Shown: piece after piece, positions 34,635 to 46,096 of the stretch
Position numbering within the stretch: position 1 is the first letter of the stretch
Layout of the letters: every line of letters starts with the position of its first letter
Assembly: GCA_037892935.1 (NCBI GenBank)
Contig: JAYXKI010000004.1
Coordinates: 992,001 to 1,056,000 of the forward strand
DNA from: Phlebopus portentosus
Taxonomy: Eukaryota > Basidiomycota > Agaricomycetes > Boletales > Boletinellaceae
DNA: 64,000 bases
Direction: 5' to 3'
Program-made: the position numbers and the translations under genes
Notes under the pieces: model-generated
Told to the model about the DNA's origin: nothing
What the model saw: only the letters and a program-made list of their open reading frames with translations
The model's database searches: none

Positions 34635-37028
34635 TCAGTTCCTCGACGCTTGCGGAAAACCCTTTGGAAGTGGTCCTCGCGCGATCGTTCGAATTCCGGT
34701 GGCCACTTTGCTTTGCTTTCTGCGATCGTTCGGGTCCGTTAAGGTGATATGTTGGTCACCTGACGTGTAATCCTTCGTTTCGCACTCCGTAATAGCGAAA
34801 AACGGTCTCCCCAACAAAGCCTGGAAGGGAGCGTTCGGAACCACTTGCACTTGGAGCGAAACGTCAATCCCGGCTATCGTGAACTTCGCATTAGAGATCA
34901 TGCCAATGGTAGATGACCTAGCTGCGTCTGCTGTCTCGAGGATCATTCCTTTGTCAGGGGATAGGGGTATCTGAAGCTTCTCCCACACGTCTTCGTGGAG
35001 CAGACACACTACGGCTCCCTGGTCAAGCACGCATTCGACTTCGAGGGCGTCTTCAATCAACGCGCTAACGGTCCTGAGGGGCATGGATGCCTCTGCGGCA
35101 ACGCCTTGTCCACTGAGCGCCAGTATTTCATCCGTCGAAAGCGTTTCGCCTGTTTCGACTTGTTCCGACGCGAAACGCCCCACTTGTAACGTAAGTGAAT
35201 CATCCACGACCTCACCATATTTGACTTCAGCCGCGTTGTATCTCTTCGCCGTCGTCAACTCCTTCATCTGTTTCCTAACGTCCGGGGCGATTGAGAGGAG
35301 TTCACGTTGGCTGATGGTGATAGGGGTATCGAGGGTACGAGTCAGAACGTTGGAGACTGCGCTCGAGTCTTCTATTGGTACGACGTATTTATACTGGGGT
35401 TGTGATTTCCTGGTAATGTCGTCCTGCTGCGGTGACTGGAGTGACCTTGTCGAGGGCCGCGCGCCACTCGGTGGCGCGGGCTGCGGTTTCGCCTGCGCCT
35501 TCTTATGAGGCTGAACTCTAGGGATCTCTACGCCATCGGGCTTCGTTCTTCGTCCACCAGCTGCCTTCTTCTTCGCCTCGTTAATCAAAATCTCCAAACG
35601 TTCGATGTCGTAGTTTTCCTGCTCGTCCTGATCTTCTTCGTCGTGACTATATGCGTACGCTGGACCAGCTTGATGGCTATATGCGGGCGTGACCGACTCG
35701 ACCATCCCTACTGTGTGTGTCGCCGGGGCTTTAGCATGAAAGCTATCGATTCGTTCTTTGAGATTGTTCCCCGGTAGCGACCTCGTAATGAGACCGCCGT
35801 TCGGCAACACAATCCTTCCATCCTGGCTCCTAACGCACTTTCCGGCTTGGATGTACTCGAGAACCTTCGTACACGATCGAATATAGTGTCCTGCTTCGCC
35901 GCAGAAGTTGCAAACTGGGTTTCGCGGAGTTTCGCTGCGTTCCGCCCCTGATCGATGCGGAACGTTCCCCTTGCTCAGGGCGTCGAGCGTAACCTGAAAA
36001 CTCTTCAACGTATCCATTACCTTGGCCAAATCCACTTCTTCCTTCTTTACGATACTTGTCGAAGCTTCTCCGGTAGCTGGGGGTGGAAAGTTACTGCCGA
36101 AACTGCCCACAATCTTTCCTCCCAGCACGAAATTCGAATGTTCGAGCACGTCCTTAATCTTGTAAGGCGTAGACGAATCGTGGTCTGGTAGCTTGATCTC
36201 GATACGACGAATGAGCGCCTCTCTAAGGTCTCCCGTAATTCCCATCAGGAACATCTCGTCAGCTTGGGACTCTAAGATCTTTCCGTTCGTTATAAGATAC
36301 TTAGAGCGCCTGACGAATTCTCGATGATATTCGCCTAGGTCTTCTCGGTTCTTGATCCCTTTCTTCGCCCGTTCTACGACCAAATGCTCCAGTTCTCCCT
36401 TGGAGTAGCGTTTCCCTGCTGTGAGACTCGGGTATAGAGCTATAATCTCTCTCTTCACCGTCTCCACATCAGGGTTCGGGTCGTTAATTTCGTCGGTAGT
36501 CTCCCAAAGTTCTGCGACGTCGGTCTTTGCATAGTACAAGAACTTCCGGACGTGATCTCTATCGTTCCACGCGGCCTGTCTTGCGATCTCTGCAACGTCT
36601 TCGAAGAACCTAGGGAGTTCCTTTGGTTCTGAGCCGTCAAACGTTGGGGCACGTTTGTCCCCACGCGAGGGCGGTTGGTACGCCATTGCGGTTTGTCGAT
36701 TTGTAAGTTGTTGTAATACGTTAGCGTTAGCAGACAGATGAGCTATTATCGCTGCGTTGCTGGCTAAGATCTGTTGAGTTCCGGTAGGTAGTTGGTAATT
36801 GGTAGGCGGGCTAGCTGGTCTGTTCGGTGAGCCTGGGGTGGAAGCTGGCACGGATGAGAGGTTGGGGAGTTCTGAATCGGCGATGGTAGATGGGGAATGA
36901 TCTAGGGAATCGGTGTTGGAAGGAATGGCGCTAACGGATTGTCGCAAGGGTGTTTCGCTGTGTTCCGCGTTTTCCGCAGCGGAACGTAAGTTGCGATTGA
37001 CAATCCTCGGCCTTCGAGTCGGCGGCAA
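34635..37028 (-). CDS. TyB gag-pro polyprotein (797 aa)
   Basis: Capsid, nucleocapsid and protease in one frame starting MPPTRRPRIVNRNLRS. The gag domain lies at about residues 130-300 (LPRFFEDVAEIARQ, GELEHLVVERAKKG, YLITNGKI). The zinc knuckle CNFCGEAGHYIRSC is at about 372-385, followed by a conserved post-knuckle domain (DGRIVLPNGGLITRSLPG). The protease region starts near 655 with LDQGA in place of the usual LDSGA/LDTGA, and its flap-to-core end NAPFQALLGRPFF is near 733. The same DQG is present in the old TyB relic (about 5240-5260), so it is a family feature and not recent damage. The frame is free of stops. The start is the first ATG, about 120 nt after the 5' LTR. Confidence 0.9.
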   Translation of the reverse strand: MPPTRRPRIVNRNLRSAAENAEHSETPLRQSVSAIPSNTDSLDHSPSTIADSELPNLSSVPASTPGSPNRPASPPTNYQLPTGTQQILASNAAIIAHLSANANVLQQLTNRQTAMAYQPPSRGDKRAPTFDGSEPKELPRFFEDVAEIARQAAWNDRDHVRKFLYYAKTDVAELWETTDEINDPNPDVETVKREIIALYPSLTAGKRYSKGELEHLVVERAKKGIKNREDLGEYHREFVRRSKYLITNGKILESQADEMFLMGITGDLREALIRRIEIKLPDHDSSTPYKIKDVLEHSNFVLGGKIVGSFGSNFPPPATGEASTSIVKKEEVDLAKVMDTLKSFQVTLDALSKGNVPHRSGAERSETPRNPVCNFCGEAGHYIRSCTKVLEYIQAGKCVRSQDGRIVLPNGGLITRSLPGNNLKERIDSFHAKAPATHTVGMVESVTPAYSHQAGPAYAYSHDEEDQDEQENYDIERLEILINEAKKKAAGGRRTKPDGVEIPRVQPHKKAQAKPQPAPPSGARPSTRSLQSPQQDDITRKSQPQYKYVVPIEDSSAVSNVLTRTLDTPITISQRELLSIAPDVRKQMKELTTAKRYNAAEVKYGEVVDDSLTLQVGRFASEQVETGETLSTDEILALSGQGVAAEASMPLRTVSALIEDALEVECVLDQGAVVCLLHEDVWEKLQIPLSPDKGMILETADAARSSTIGMISNAKFTIAGIDVSLQVQVVPNAPFQALLGRPFFAITECETKDYTSGDQHITLTDPNDRRKQSKVATGIRTIARGPLPKGFPQASRN

Positions 37029-37127
37029 AACCTGATGTTCTACAGGGACTCGAGCGGATTGGCTACGTGTAACTCGTCTGCTAGACGAATTTGGCGGGGT
37101 ATTCGTAATGGTTGGACAGTGAAATCC

Positions 37128-37145
37128 CCCTCGCCGGGGGCTCCA
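37128..37145 (-). promoter_or_regulatory. TyB primer-binding site
   Basis: Two bases after the 5' LTR, the minus strand reads TGGAGCCCCCGGCGAGGG, beginning with the TGG expected opposite a tRNA 3' CCA. TyC has a nearly identical site (49724-49741). The tRNA was not identified. Confidence 0.7.
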
Positions 37146-37147
37146 CT

Positions 37148-38776
37148 TGAAACTCCTGTGGACGTTCTGATGCCGGACAGGGAGTGTATAGTTCGAGGGG
37201 CTGCCCTAGAATACCTTCAAGTGGTCAGCAGAGAATTACACCCGAGCTAAGGGCACGAAGGAGTGGAGGGAAATAGGGATAGACAATGGAAGGGCTTGGA
37301 GAGAACCGGGGATATGAGAGAAGCGCTCGAGGAGGAATTCCGAGGGTAGGCTTCTCCCGAGATCGACGGTGGCGGTGCAAAGGCTAAATCGACTCTCCGG
37401 CTCAACTGCGAGCTCTGGACTAAAGCCGACTAACCCAAGGCACAAGAACTAAACTAACTAAGCTACGCTAGTCGAACCACCAACCCGAACGTGACTAATC
37501 GACTGTGCTAACACACTGGTAAGCGACTGCAGCCGATCTCACTCGTAGTCTAAAGTGTCGGAACGCGGCGTAACGATTCGAAACGCGATTCGATGGACGA
37601 AGGACAATTGCTGAGTGTGTCGAAATGTGATGCGAGGGATGGAGGTGCGAAACGATGACGGAAGGGGACTGAGAGAATCGAAGGATACGTGTGGGACGAT
37701 GAAACCGAACGTTTCCGATCTAAACGATGCGGAATAGCACCGGGCTGGTCTTGAGGAAGCGGAGAGTGGAAAGTCAGGAGGAAAGGGGTGATATGGTGTC
37801 CTTTCCCGACGACACTGGAGAGGGGAAGGTGTTGCGAGACCGAATGCGAGTGGCACGCAGAGTAACTGGGTTACGAGCGAAACCGGGCGAAATGGATCGA
37901 AACACGTGAGGGGGTCTTGTTTCGGGTGAGAGAAGATAGAGAAGCCTTTATACGATGACGGCGAACTATACGAACGCACGAACGGCTCTACTGCGAAGAG
38001 AGATCACCGATCGACTGTACAGAACACGAAATGTCGTATATTAGACTATAGAGACGAGAGAGTCCACTACGAACAAGTAGACTAGAGGTCGAGAGGCTTT
38101 GAGACGATGTGAGAACTGCAAGCTAAGCTCCCCACTCAGCTCCGACTCAGCTTCCTCCCTACTACGAGAGTCGTGCTATATTTATACTAAACGTCCAAGA
38201 CTGAGCCTCCCAGTGGTCAGAGAACCTACGTCATAAAGAAAAGGGAACGCATATCGCTATCTACAAAGGAGAGGAGCGCATAGGAATGGTTTAAGGGACA
38301 CATAGGTCAAAAGAAACAATACTAAGCATGTCTGGAACGAGAGCATAATGGATTAAAGGGGACGCATATAGAAAGGTCAGAATATGTGCGGAACCTTCGG
38401 AACCGGGTCTCTTTGAGCGGAACGGAGCGGAACTCGGGGAAACGACTCGGAAGGGCTCTGGCTAGCCTGACAAAGTAAGTCTGCGATGTTTAACAAAGGA
38501 GAGGGACTGAGGACGAGGTTGCAGGGTCAAATCTCTTTGTCTGGAATGCGGATCCGAGGCCCGGAGACTTGTGATCGACGCGTGCAAACTCGATGCCGTG
38601 ATTCTCCCATCTTGATGGCTGATCAAAGAACGGTGCACGTGCCATCTGGACTATGGCGTTCTTGCTAAGTTCACTCGTTCGAGCGAAACCAGTCGAAACC
38701 GAGCGAAACCAGTCGGAACACCGCGGAACTGGTCGTAACGACTCCGTACGTTCCCAAGCTTCAGACTTACTCTTCA
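37148..38776 (-). repeat. TyB 5' LTR
   Basis: A 1629-bp partner of 26723-28351 at an offset of 10,425 bp throughout, so there are no indels between the two. The minus-strand TATA box is at 38179-38186. Differences noticed between the two are CpG/TpG or CpG/CpA changes. Confidence 0.92.
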
Positions 38777-40747
38777 GCGGTGATGCAAATACTAATAGAT
38801 CTCACAGCAGTTGGCGACTACGTTAAGCTTCGCAGGGTCCTTGAGAAGCACCCTAAATGCAGAACCCCATGGCTAACTGCCAGTTTGAAGGTCACCACTC
38901 ATATGGGAAAGGGCAGGTACTTCACACGAAGAATTTAGTTCAATACAATTTCCCTCAAGAAGCATGGTCGGCTTCCTCCCTACGAATGCGAGAGACGGAG
39001 TTGGCACGCTTCTTGGTTAGACAACGAAGCTGTCCATCATCAAATCAAAGTTTCTCTTGTTTCCCAGGAGATTGGGGAGATCAGACCAGCGAAGTTGCGA
39101 GTGGAAATCAGCAATAATATCATTTCAAAATTGAGCTCAAGTGACATTCCGAAGGACTTGAGTTCCAAAATAGCAATGCCGATGGTCTATTGGTGGCTGT
39201 GCAAGCTCAGATATACCCCCCACACTGCCAAAAAGGGCATGTACATTGATGGACATGAGAGGGCAGATGTGATTGAGAGTCGAAAGAATTTTTTGGATGA
39301 ACTGGAAAAATATCAGAAGTACATAAATAAATTGTGATTTTATTCTCTATATTTACCTGATTTTTTGATCTATTCTACAGGTACATGTGTCAGTACAATG
39401 GAAAGACAATGGAGTCCCTCCCATTAATCTTGGGGCCAGGGGAGCGGGAGCATATCCTGATTTGTCAGGATGAGTCAATTTTCCACATAAATGATTGATG
39501 AAGAGAAGTGTGGCTTACTAGTGATCAACAACCCTTACTAAAAAAGGGTAATAGATGCTCAATCCATGTATCGGATTACCTGTGTGAGAAGTTGAAGACT
39601 GGGCAATTGAGTTTGAGTGCTGAAGAATTGGAAAGACTTACTGGCAAAGGAAAGCACTTACCCATTCTGGACACTCGAGTTATTACATTTCCGGGCAAGA
39701 ATCACAACTCATGGTGGGATATGACTCAGCTTCTTGCCCAACTTAGAAATACAATAATAATATTCAAATATTTGCACCCCGATTGCATAGGGGTCTGGAT
39801 CTTTGACTGTTCTTCTGCTCACGAAGCCTTTGCTCCAGACGCACTTAATGTACACAAAATGGGAGCTAAGCCCGGTGGCAAACAAGCAAAAATGTAAAAA
39901 ACTATTATTTCATTCAATAATCTGCTACTAAAGCCTGGCAAACCAGAGTACCGGGGCAAGGAACAGTCTATAGTGTTCAAAGATGGGCCCCTGAAGGGAG
40001 AAGCAAAGGGCATGCTTCAGATTCTTTGCAAATGGACCGGTGTTTGAGATAAGGTTTGCAAACTTACTAGCAAGAAGCCCGTCGGCACTTGCAAGGTTTG
40101 TAATATGTCACAGAAGAAGAAGGCCACTTTAGCAAGAATTGCCGAGGCTGAAGAAGTTGGCAACGAGGATGAAGCAATGGAGAAGGACTTTCAAGATGCT
40201 GAGGAACCGATCCAAGAGTCCAGTTCAGACTGGTGCTGTGCAAGCAAATTTCTGTCATTACAGGACAATTTTTGTTTCGAGAAGCCGATGATCCAGAGGT
40301 TTATCAAAGAGAAGGGACATATTTGTTTATTCCTGCCAAAATTTCACTGTGAACTTAACTCAATCAAGTTGTATTGGGGCTTCACAAAATTTAGTAAGTC
40401 ATTATTCTATTTCCGTATTTGTTTACTTAGGGTTTCACACATTCTTCCCTCAGGATATCGAGATCTCAATGATGGCAGGTTTCCCACAGCTAAGGAACTT
40501 GTGCCCTGGTGTCTGGACCAGTGCTCTACTCAAACAATCTGTCACTTCTTTCGAAAATGCTGGAGATATACTGATACATACTGGTGAGCTTCTTTCCTAT
40601 TCAGAAAAATGTGCTATCTTATCAATCTAATAAAGTAAAGGGCTTAATTTTGCTGAAACGGCATTTGCAGTAAAGAAGTACAAGTCCCATTGATGCATGC
40701 CTGCCTGCCAGGAGGTCTATAAAGCCCTCCAACAACTCGATAAGTAA
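38777..40747 (+). pseudogene. DDE transposase relic, 3' part
   Basis: It continues the 25778-26722 gene after TyB. It contains the catalytic core of an IS630/Tc1-like (DDE_3 style) transposase. First Asp is in ICQDESIFH (near 39465), second in WIFDCSSAHEAF (near 39805) and the E position in FHCELNSIKLYWG (near 40345), so ELN-I-W is kept with K for E at the following site. The C-terminus has WRYTDTYW and, after an intron, FAVKKYKSH. Stops (TGA/TAG near 38935, 39497, 39895, 40046, 40691) and two introns (about 39337-39381 and 40395-40453) are visible. TAA at 40745-40747 matches the expected end. Dead copy. Confidence 0.8.
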
Positions 40748-41617
40748 GAATGATCAACATTTGATTAGATAATTTCCTTTTTTGGTCGGATTATTAATAC
40801 TTTTGCCAGGATGTTTCAATTTTTGTCTTGAAAAAAATCCCCCCCCACCCCCCTCATAATAAAATTTTGACCAAGTAACTATATAATATTGGACTCCCTC
40901 TATCTACTACAAGTGTTTTTGAAACCATATATGCATTTGTGGAGGTGAAGTTAAGTTGGGAAATTGATGTGACTTGAGTTGCTGCGTTTAGGTGATATGT
41001 ACTGTAGTAATCTGGCAAAGGCTCATTTCCAAGCTGTGAAAATATTACCCAAATTGGAAAAGAGCCAATCAGATGAGAGCTCACCCATTCCAATAAAAAC
41101 TAAAGGCTCAGAGTGAGTTTTTCCCTGGTGTTCTGGGTAACCAAATTTCTGTGATTGGAAAGGGTAGTGTCTATTTAAGTTCTATTATCATATAATCTAA
41201 CAAAATTGCGGTTCACTAACATTAACTGCAGGATCCATATGCATCGCAAACTTTTCTAGAACTTATGGCCTTCCTTTGGCTTCATCCATTTCCCTTCTGT
41301 AGTTGCAGATATGTCATCCATTGCTGAATCCAGATGTCACTAGGCACTCCTTCATAACCATTTCTCTCCAATTAGGACTTCCAATGTCAACAAGTTTGTG
41401 TCCTATAAGGTATTTATGTAGTTCCATGCTCAAGCATTAAGCAGATTCAAACAACTTGCCTCAAACATCAGATTTTTGCAGGGTATGTGCCCAAGTCGGG
41501 CTGCAGTTTCATGAGTGTTGTGATTACTTGCCATTCACCTTTCCAAGCCTCTCACCAGGACCAGAGCACAGCATTGTGTTCATGATGATGTGGATTTGGA
41601 TACTCCAAATCACAATA
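40748..41617. other. Stretch between the transposase relic and TyD
   Basis: No gene recognised. It has runs of A and C near 40830-40855 and a TATTTAAG motif near 41173. It ends with CAATA (41613-41617), the left target duplication of TyD, and probably was once joined to 61859 onward. Confidence 0.45.
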
Positions 41618-41944
41618 TGTTAGAGGTGTAGGTCCAGGGTCACACTGGTTTTGATCCTTTTGCCTAAGCAGCAGTGTGTTGTGCAGAGGTGATCTATCTA
41701 CCCATGTTTAGCTGTACCACGCGGTCCCCTTACTATCCTTCCTAGTCGCAGTCCTGGTATGGGATGCTTTCAGAGACAAGGTAGAGTAAGAGCAGATTGG
41801 GATTTCCAAGAGGCATAGTAGTACAAAGCACACAGTAGATAGTGAGTTAAGACACTGTTGTCATGTGTTAAGAGGATTGAAAGATGGGGGAAAGAGGGCC
41901 TACTTCTAATGCTATTTATACTTTCTAGATAATCTATTTTCAGT
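41618..41944 (-). repeat. TyD 3' LTR, truncated (327 bp)
   Basis: It matches the CTAACA-terminal 325 bp of the 1.57-kb LTRs at 6063-7635 and 60280-61853. It contains the TATA motif AGTATAAATAGCA (minus, near 41920). Its upstream U3 part, including the reading frame, is missing, so a deletion joined pol directly to the TATA region. Confidence 0.75.
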
Positions 41945-42129
41945 TGTCTTTGAGAGATGACTAGCTGTTAGGATTCGAGTTGATGATCCTTAAGCTCAAG
42001 TTTCTTCATCTTTTATATCATCTTGTTGGTATGTCGCCTCTCTCTTGCCTAATTTGTCTTCTTCTGCTATCACTTTAAGGTGCTACTGTGATGTCATTGC
42101 TTGGTAAGGCTGTTAGATACCTTACTCAT

Positions 42130-45100
42130 CATCTCTATTGTGGCTCCATATGCGGCTCCATCGGGTGGAGTGCATGTGATGCAATTATCTCCTAATTCAT
42201 CTTCATTTAGTGATCTATTGATTAAGGTTTGGTGGCCTCATCACCTGAGGGTACCTCTTGTGGAACTCTTCTATCATTTGATAGAAGTTCTTGAGGTTAT
42301 TGAGTAGTTCCCATGTTCACTCTTGGTATCCTTTCTATTGACTAAGATACTATATCTTGTTTTGATGACGTCATGTGTCATGAATTGTCTCCACTTCATA
42401 TTCCACTTGACCCTCCACTTCAATAGGTGGTGGCTCATCCAAAGTGGGTCTTCCAGGGTAGTCCTTTCACTTGTAAGGCCTAAGAAGACTTGCATAGAAT
42501 ACAGGGTGTATCAGAAGGGTTTCAGGTAAGCGTAATCTGAATGACACTTGTCTGACTGCCTTCTCAACTTTATAAGGGCCTGCCCATTTCATTGCAAGTT
42601 TCTTTGTTGGTTCCAGTCAACTGAGATTCCTCATGTCTAGTAACACTTCATCTCCTAGCTTGTACTCTGGCAGTTTGCCTCAATGCAGGTCTGCATAAAG
42701 CTTCATTGCTTCATTCACTTGCCTAATTAAATTATAGGCTTCTTGCTGTACTTGTTGAAGCTCTTCTAGGTGATTTATTGCTTCTGGCATGTTTGAATCA
42801 CCAGTCTCCACAACATCCAGGTGAGGGTGCCATCCATATAGTGTATAGAATAGTGACTGATGAGTAGTACTGTGTTTTCAATTGTTGTAGATGAATTCTG
42901 CCATATCAATGTACTCTGCCCAATCTGTTTGGCAGTAGGACATATAGCAGCATAAGTACTGTTCAAGTTCTTGATTAAGTCACTCAGTTTGACCATCAGT
43001 TTGTGGGTGGTATGCTGTACTAGTTTTCTAATCAACATCAATGAGTCTGCAGAACTCCTTGAGGAATTGTGCAGTGAAGTTGCTACCTCAGTTGGAGATT
43101 ACTTGTTTAGGGGCCCTATAGTATTTGAAGATGTGTTGGCGAAACAAGTGTGCCAACTGCTTAGCATTGGGTATCACCTGGCAAGGAATGAACTTCCCCA
43201 TTTTAGTGAGCTTGTCCACTATAACAAGTATCAAACTGTAGCCTTTATTGCTGACTGGTAAATTGGTAATCAGGTCACAGGTTATGGTTTCCCATAGTTG
43301 ATGTAGTGCCGTCAATGGTTGGAGTGGCGGATTTCAAAACTGTCAAATTGGTTTTGCACATTGACATATGTCACAGGATGAGATATATTCTTGGATCATC
43401 TCTTCCATCTTCAGTCAATAGTATGATCACTTTACAAACTCTATGGTCTTTTCTGCTCCTGGGTGACCTGTGAGCTTGTGGTCATGGTGCCTTTGGATTA
43501 GCAATGCTTTTAGGTTGGCAGATAGTATGACATATAATGCATTGATTATATAGTGCAAGTTATTCCTGTAACTGTAGCTATTACTCTTCTTGATCACCAA
43601 TATTTCCTTCTTGGCCTCCTCAGTATTGTAGTGTCTCTTGATCATTCAAATGATCAGATCAGAGATAGTGACCATTTCTGTTTCTAGCCTATATAGACCA
43701 TTGATCTTAGTTCATTGTATTGTCTGCTGCTCGATCATATCAGGTGGTAGCAAGGTAACACCTAAGTTATCCTTGTCCTCCAGCATATAATCAGCTCATC
43801 ATGATAGTGCATCTGCCTGATTCTTCTTGCCTGGCCAATGGAGAATCTTGAAGTTATATTGTGATAATTCTAGTGCTCATCTCACTTGACATCTTGTTAG
43901 ATTCTGTGCTGTTATGAAGTATCAGAGGTTTGCATGATCACTTCGGATAGTTATTGGTTCCTTTGTTCCTTCTAATGAGTGTCTCCAGTGTCTGAGTGCT
44001 TCCATGATTGCTAGCATCTCTTTGTCATGTGTCAGATAATTTTATTGAGCACTTGATAGTGTCTTCGACATGAAACCTAATGGTCTCAGTTCTCCTTGGT
44101 CATCTTCTTGTTGTAAGACTGCACCAATCACTACATCAGATGCATTGATTTCCAATGTATATAGTTTGTCTGGCTTTGGCATTGCCAATGCCACTTTGGT
44201 TTTGAATGCCTTCTTGATACTTTCAAAAGCTTTGTCCTGTGCTTCTGTCCAAATGAACTTGTGATCCTTCTTGATAAGTTCGCCAATAGGTGTATATAAA
44301 TTGGCATAGTTCCTGATGAATCTTCAGTAGAAGTTGCAAAAGCCTTGGAACTTTCAGATCTGTCATTTTGTCTTTGGTGTTGGCCATTTTCGTATTACTT
44401 TGAGTTTGTAAGGATCCATTTGGATGCCTTTTGTTCCTACTACAAATCCTAGATAGTCGAGTTGGGTTTGGAGGAAATGACATTTCTCGATTTTGAGATA
44501 GATGTCAAGTTCTCAGCATTTCTGTAGAATTGCCCTGAGGAGTGTCCAGTGCTCCTCTTTGGTTTGCACTTGGCCAATGAGGTCATCTAGGTAGTTTAGT
44601 GCCTCTTCTGTTCTGAGCCAATATTCGAAGTTGTCATTCATGAATCGTTGGAATACTGCAGATGAGTTCTTCATTCCAAACATCATGACCTTTGGCTTGT
44701 AGACTACATTGCCAACTTGGAATGCTGCCTTCCATTCATCTCCTTCTCAAATTCTCAGGTTGTTGTATCCTGATTGCATATCGAGGGTAAAGAAGAATTT
44801 TCCTTTCTCCAGTTTCTCTGATAGAACGCTCATAATTGGTATTGGGTATAGATCTGATACTGTCGCTTTGTTGATGTCTCGGTAATTGGTTACTGCTCGT
44901 GCTCCTCCATCTTTCTTTCCAACAAAGAAGACTGGTGCTGCTACCGGACATGGTTCATGTGGGTGAACCTTCTCGATCCATCCTTTGTCCAATAATTCCT
45001 GGACATAGGCATTGAGTGCTGCCTGCTCTTCTCATGTGAGCTTGATAATAGGCCTTGGTTTCGGTAATGGTACTCCTTCCTTGAGGTTTATCACCATATC

Positions 45101-46096
45101 CTATTTTGTATGCTTGGGTAACCTCCTTGATCTGTCTGGATCAAATACGTCTGCATAGTCTGCAATTTGCTTTGGTAGGAGTTTTCGCCAATCTCATTTC
45201 TCTGTGCTGAGTAATCCTTCTGCAGCTGCCTTCTGCTGTGAATACTGCTGTGATACTGAACTCACTTTGTTCAGTGGTTGTGAGACTTGGTTCCTTGGTG
45301 ACCAATTTCATTTAAGATCTAGCTCTAGCTTTTTAGCAAGCTCTTCCTTTCTAGTGAGGGTAATTGGTTGATCAGTCGTTCTGAGCCTTTCGATGTCTAG
45401 TGGCTCTATGTCATGCATAGGAGTGTCTTCTGTTGTCTCCTGTTCATCTTGCATATCAATATTGCTATTCTCATCTGTCCATCTTGTACACTTCGGTGTG
45501 GGAGTTGCTTCTCTGAGTGGTATTGGTTATGGTGTCCAATTTTGTTTTGTTCCTGCTATTCATTTGTCATGATATTGTTCCTCTGATGGATGTGTACTAG
45601 TTGTCATCCCAGGGTTTTCCTTTGGTACTGGCTAGATTTCTTCACCATCTGGTTTCTTCTGTACCAGTGGTAGTGGTTGCCTTCTTCGTAATGGCTGTTT
45701 CTTCCATTGCTTAGGAGAGTCATTTATTTCCTCCTGTTTGTCTCGGCTATGCTTACCTGTTACTTCAGTAACTTTGCTTTCAGATGTCTGATATAATTGC
45801 CATGCTGGGATCATCCTTCTCGGTATGTGCCTTGTTTGTCATTACACTGTAATCATTCCTTTTGATGATTGTCTTGATGTAGAGTCTGGTATATTTTCTA
45901 TGCTCAGACTCTTTGCTTCATCTGCCTTCTTTGGCTGTTCCAGTTTCAGTGTTACTGGTCAACTTTCCAGTTTCACTTGCAGCTTCATTTCTTGAGGGTT
46001 TCTATTGTTACTTTCCCTCCATGGTGCGAATAGTAATCCTGGTGCTCCAGAGTGTTGATAGTTGTCTCTGTTCTGAGCCTGTTGCTTTGTATTATG
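42130..46096 (-). pseudogene. TyD pol: reverse transcriptase, RNase H, integrase, chromodomain
   Basis: One frame in the minus direction broken by about 20 stops. Reverse transcriptase: DKGWIEKVHPHEPCPVAAPV (near 44990), TLDMQSGYNNLRI and YLDD (near 44590). RNase H: LEINASDVVIGAVLQQ (near 44130) and THDKEMLAI. Integrase: H/C zinc region (near 43380-43500), CDLITNLPVSNKG (near 43280) and a YHPQTDGQTE region (near 43000). The C-terminal chromodomain has VEYEVETIHDT and a decayed (V/S)-Q-x-KGYQE-TWE block, followed by NLKNFYQMIEEFHKRYP (near 42230-42350). A chromodomain defines the chromovirus branch, which targets heterochromatin. Arg and Trp codons are the usual sites of the stops. Confidence 0.85.

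Larger units (their letters stand above)
26723..38776 (-). mobile_element. TyB: young 12-kb Ty3-type LTR retrotransposon with an antisense accessory gene
   Basis: Two 1629-bp LTRs (26723-28351 and 37148-38776) with TGAA...TTCA termini enclose, in minus-strand order, a primer-binding site, gag-pro (37028-34635), pol (34596-31213) and an oppositely oriented spliced gene (28480-30768). The target duplication is GCGG (26719-26722 and 38777-38780), 5 bp if the shared T is counted. The LTRs differ at only about five positions that I noticed, all CpG transitions, so insertion is recent. Gag-pro and pol have no stops. It landed inside a DDE transposase relic. Confidence 0.93.

Noticed and set aside
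25560..41100. Terminal inverted repeats of the DDE transposon around 25600 and 40800
   Set aside because: The only similarity found (TTTCAATTTT...GGAAAAAAA blocks) is in direct, not inverted, orientation and is low complexity.
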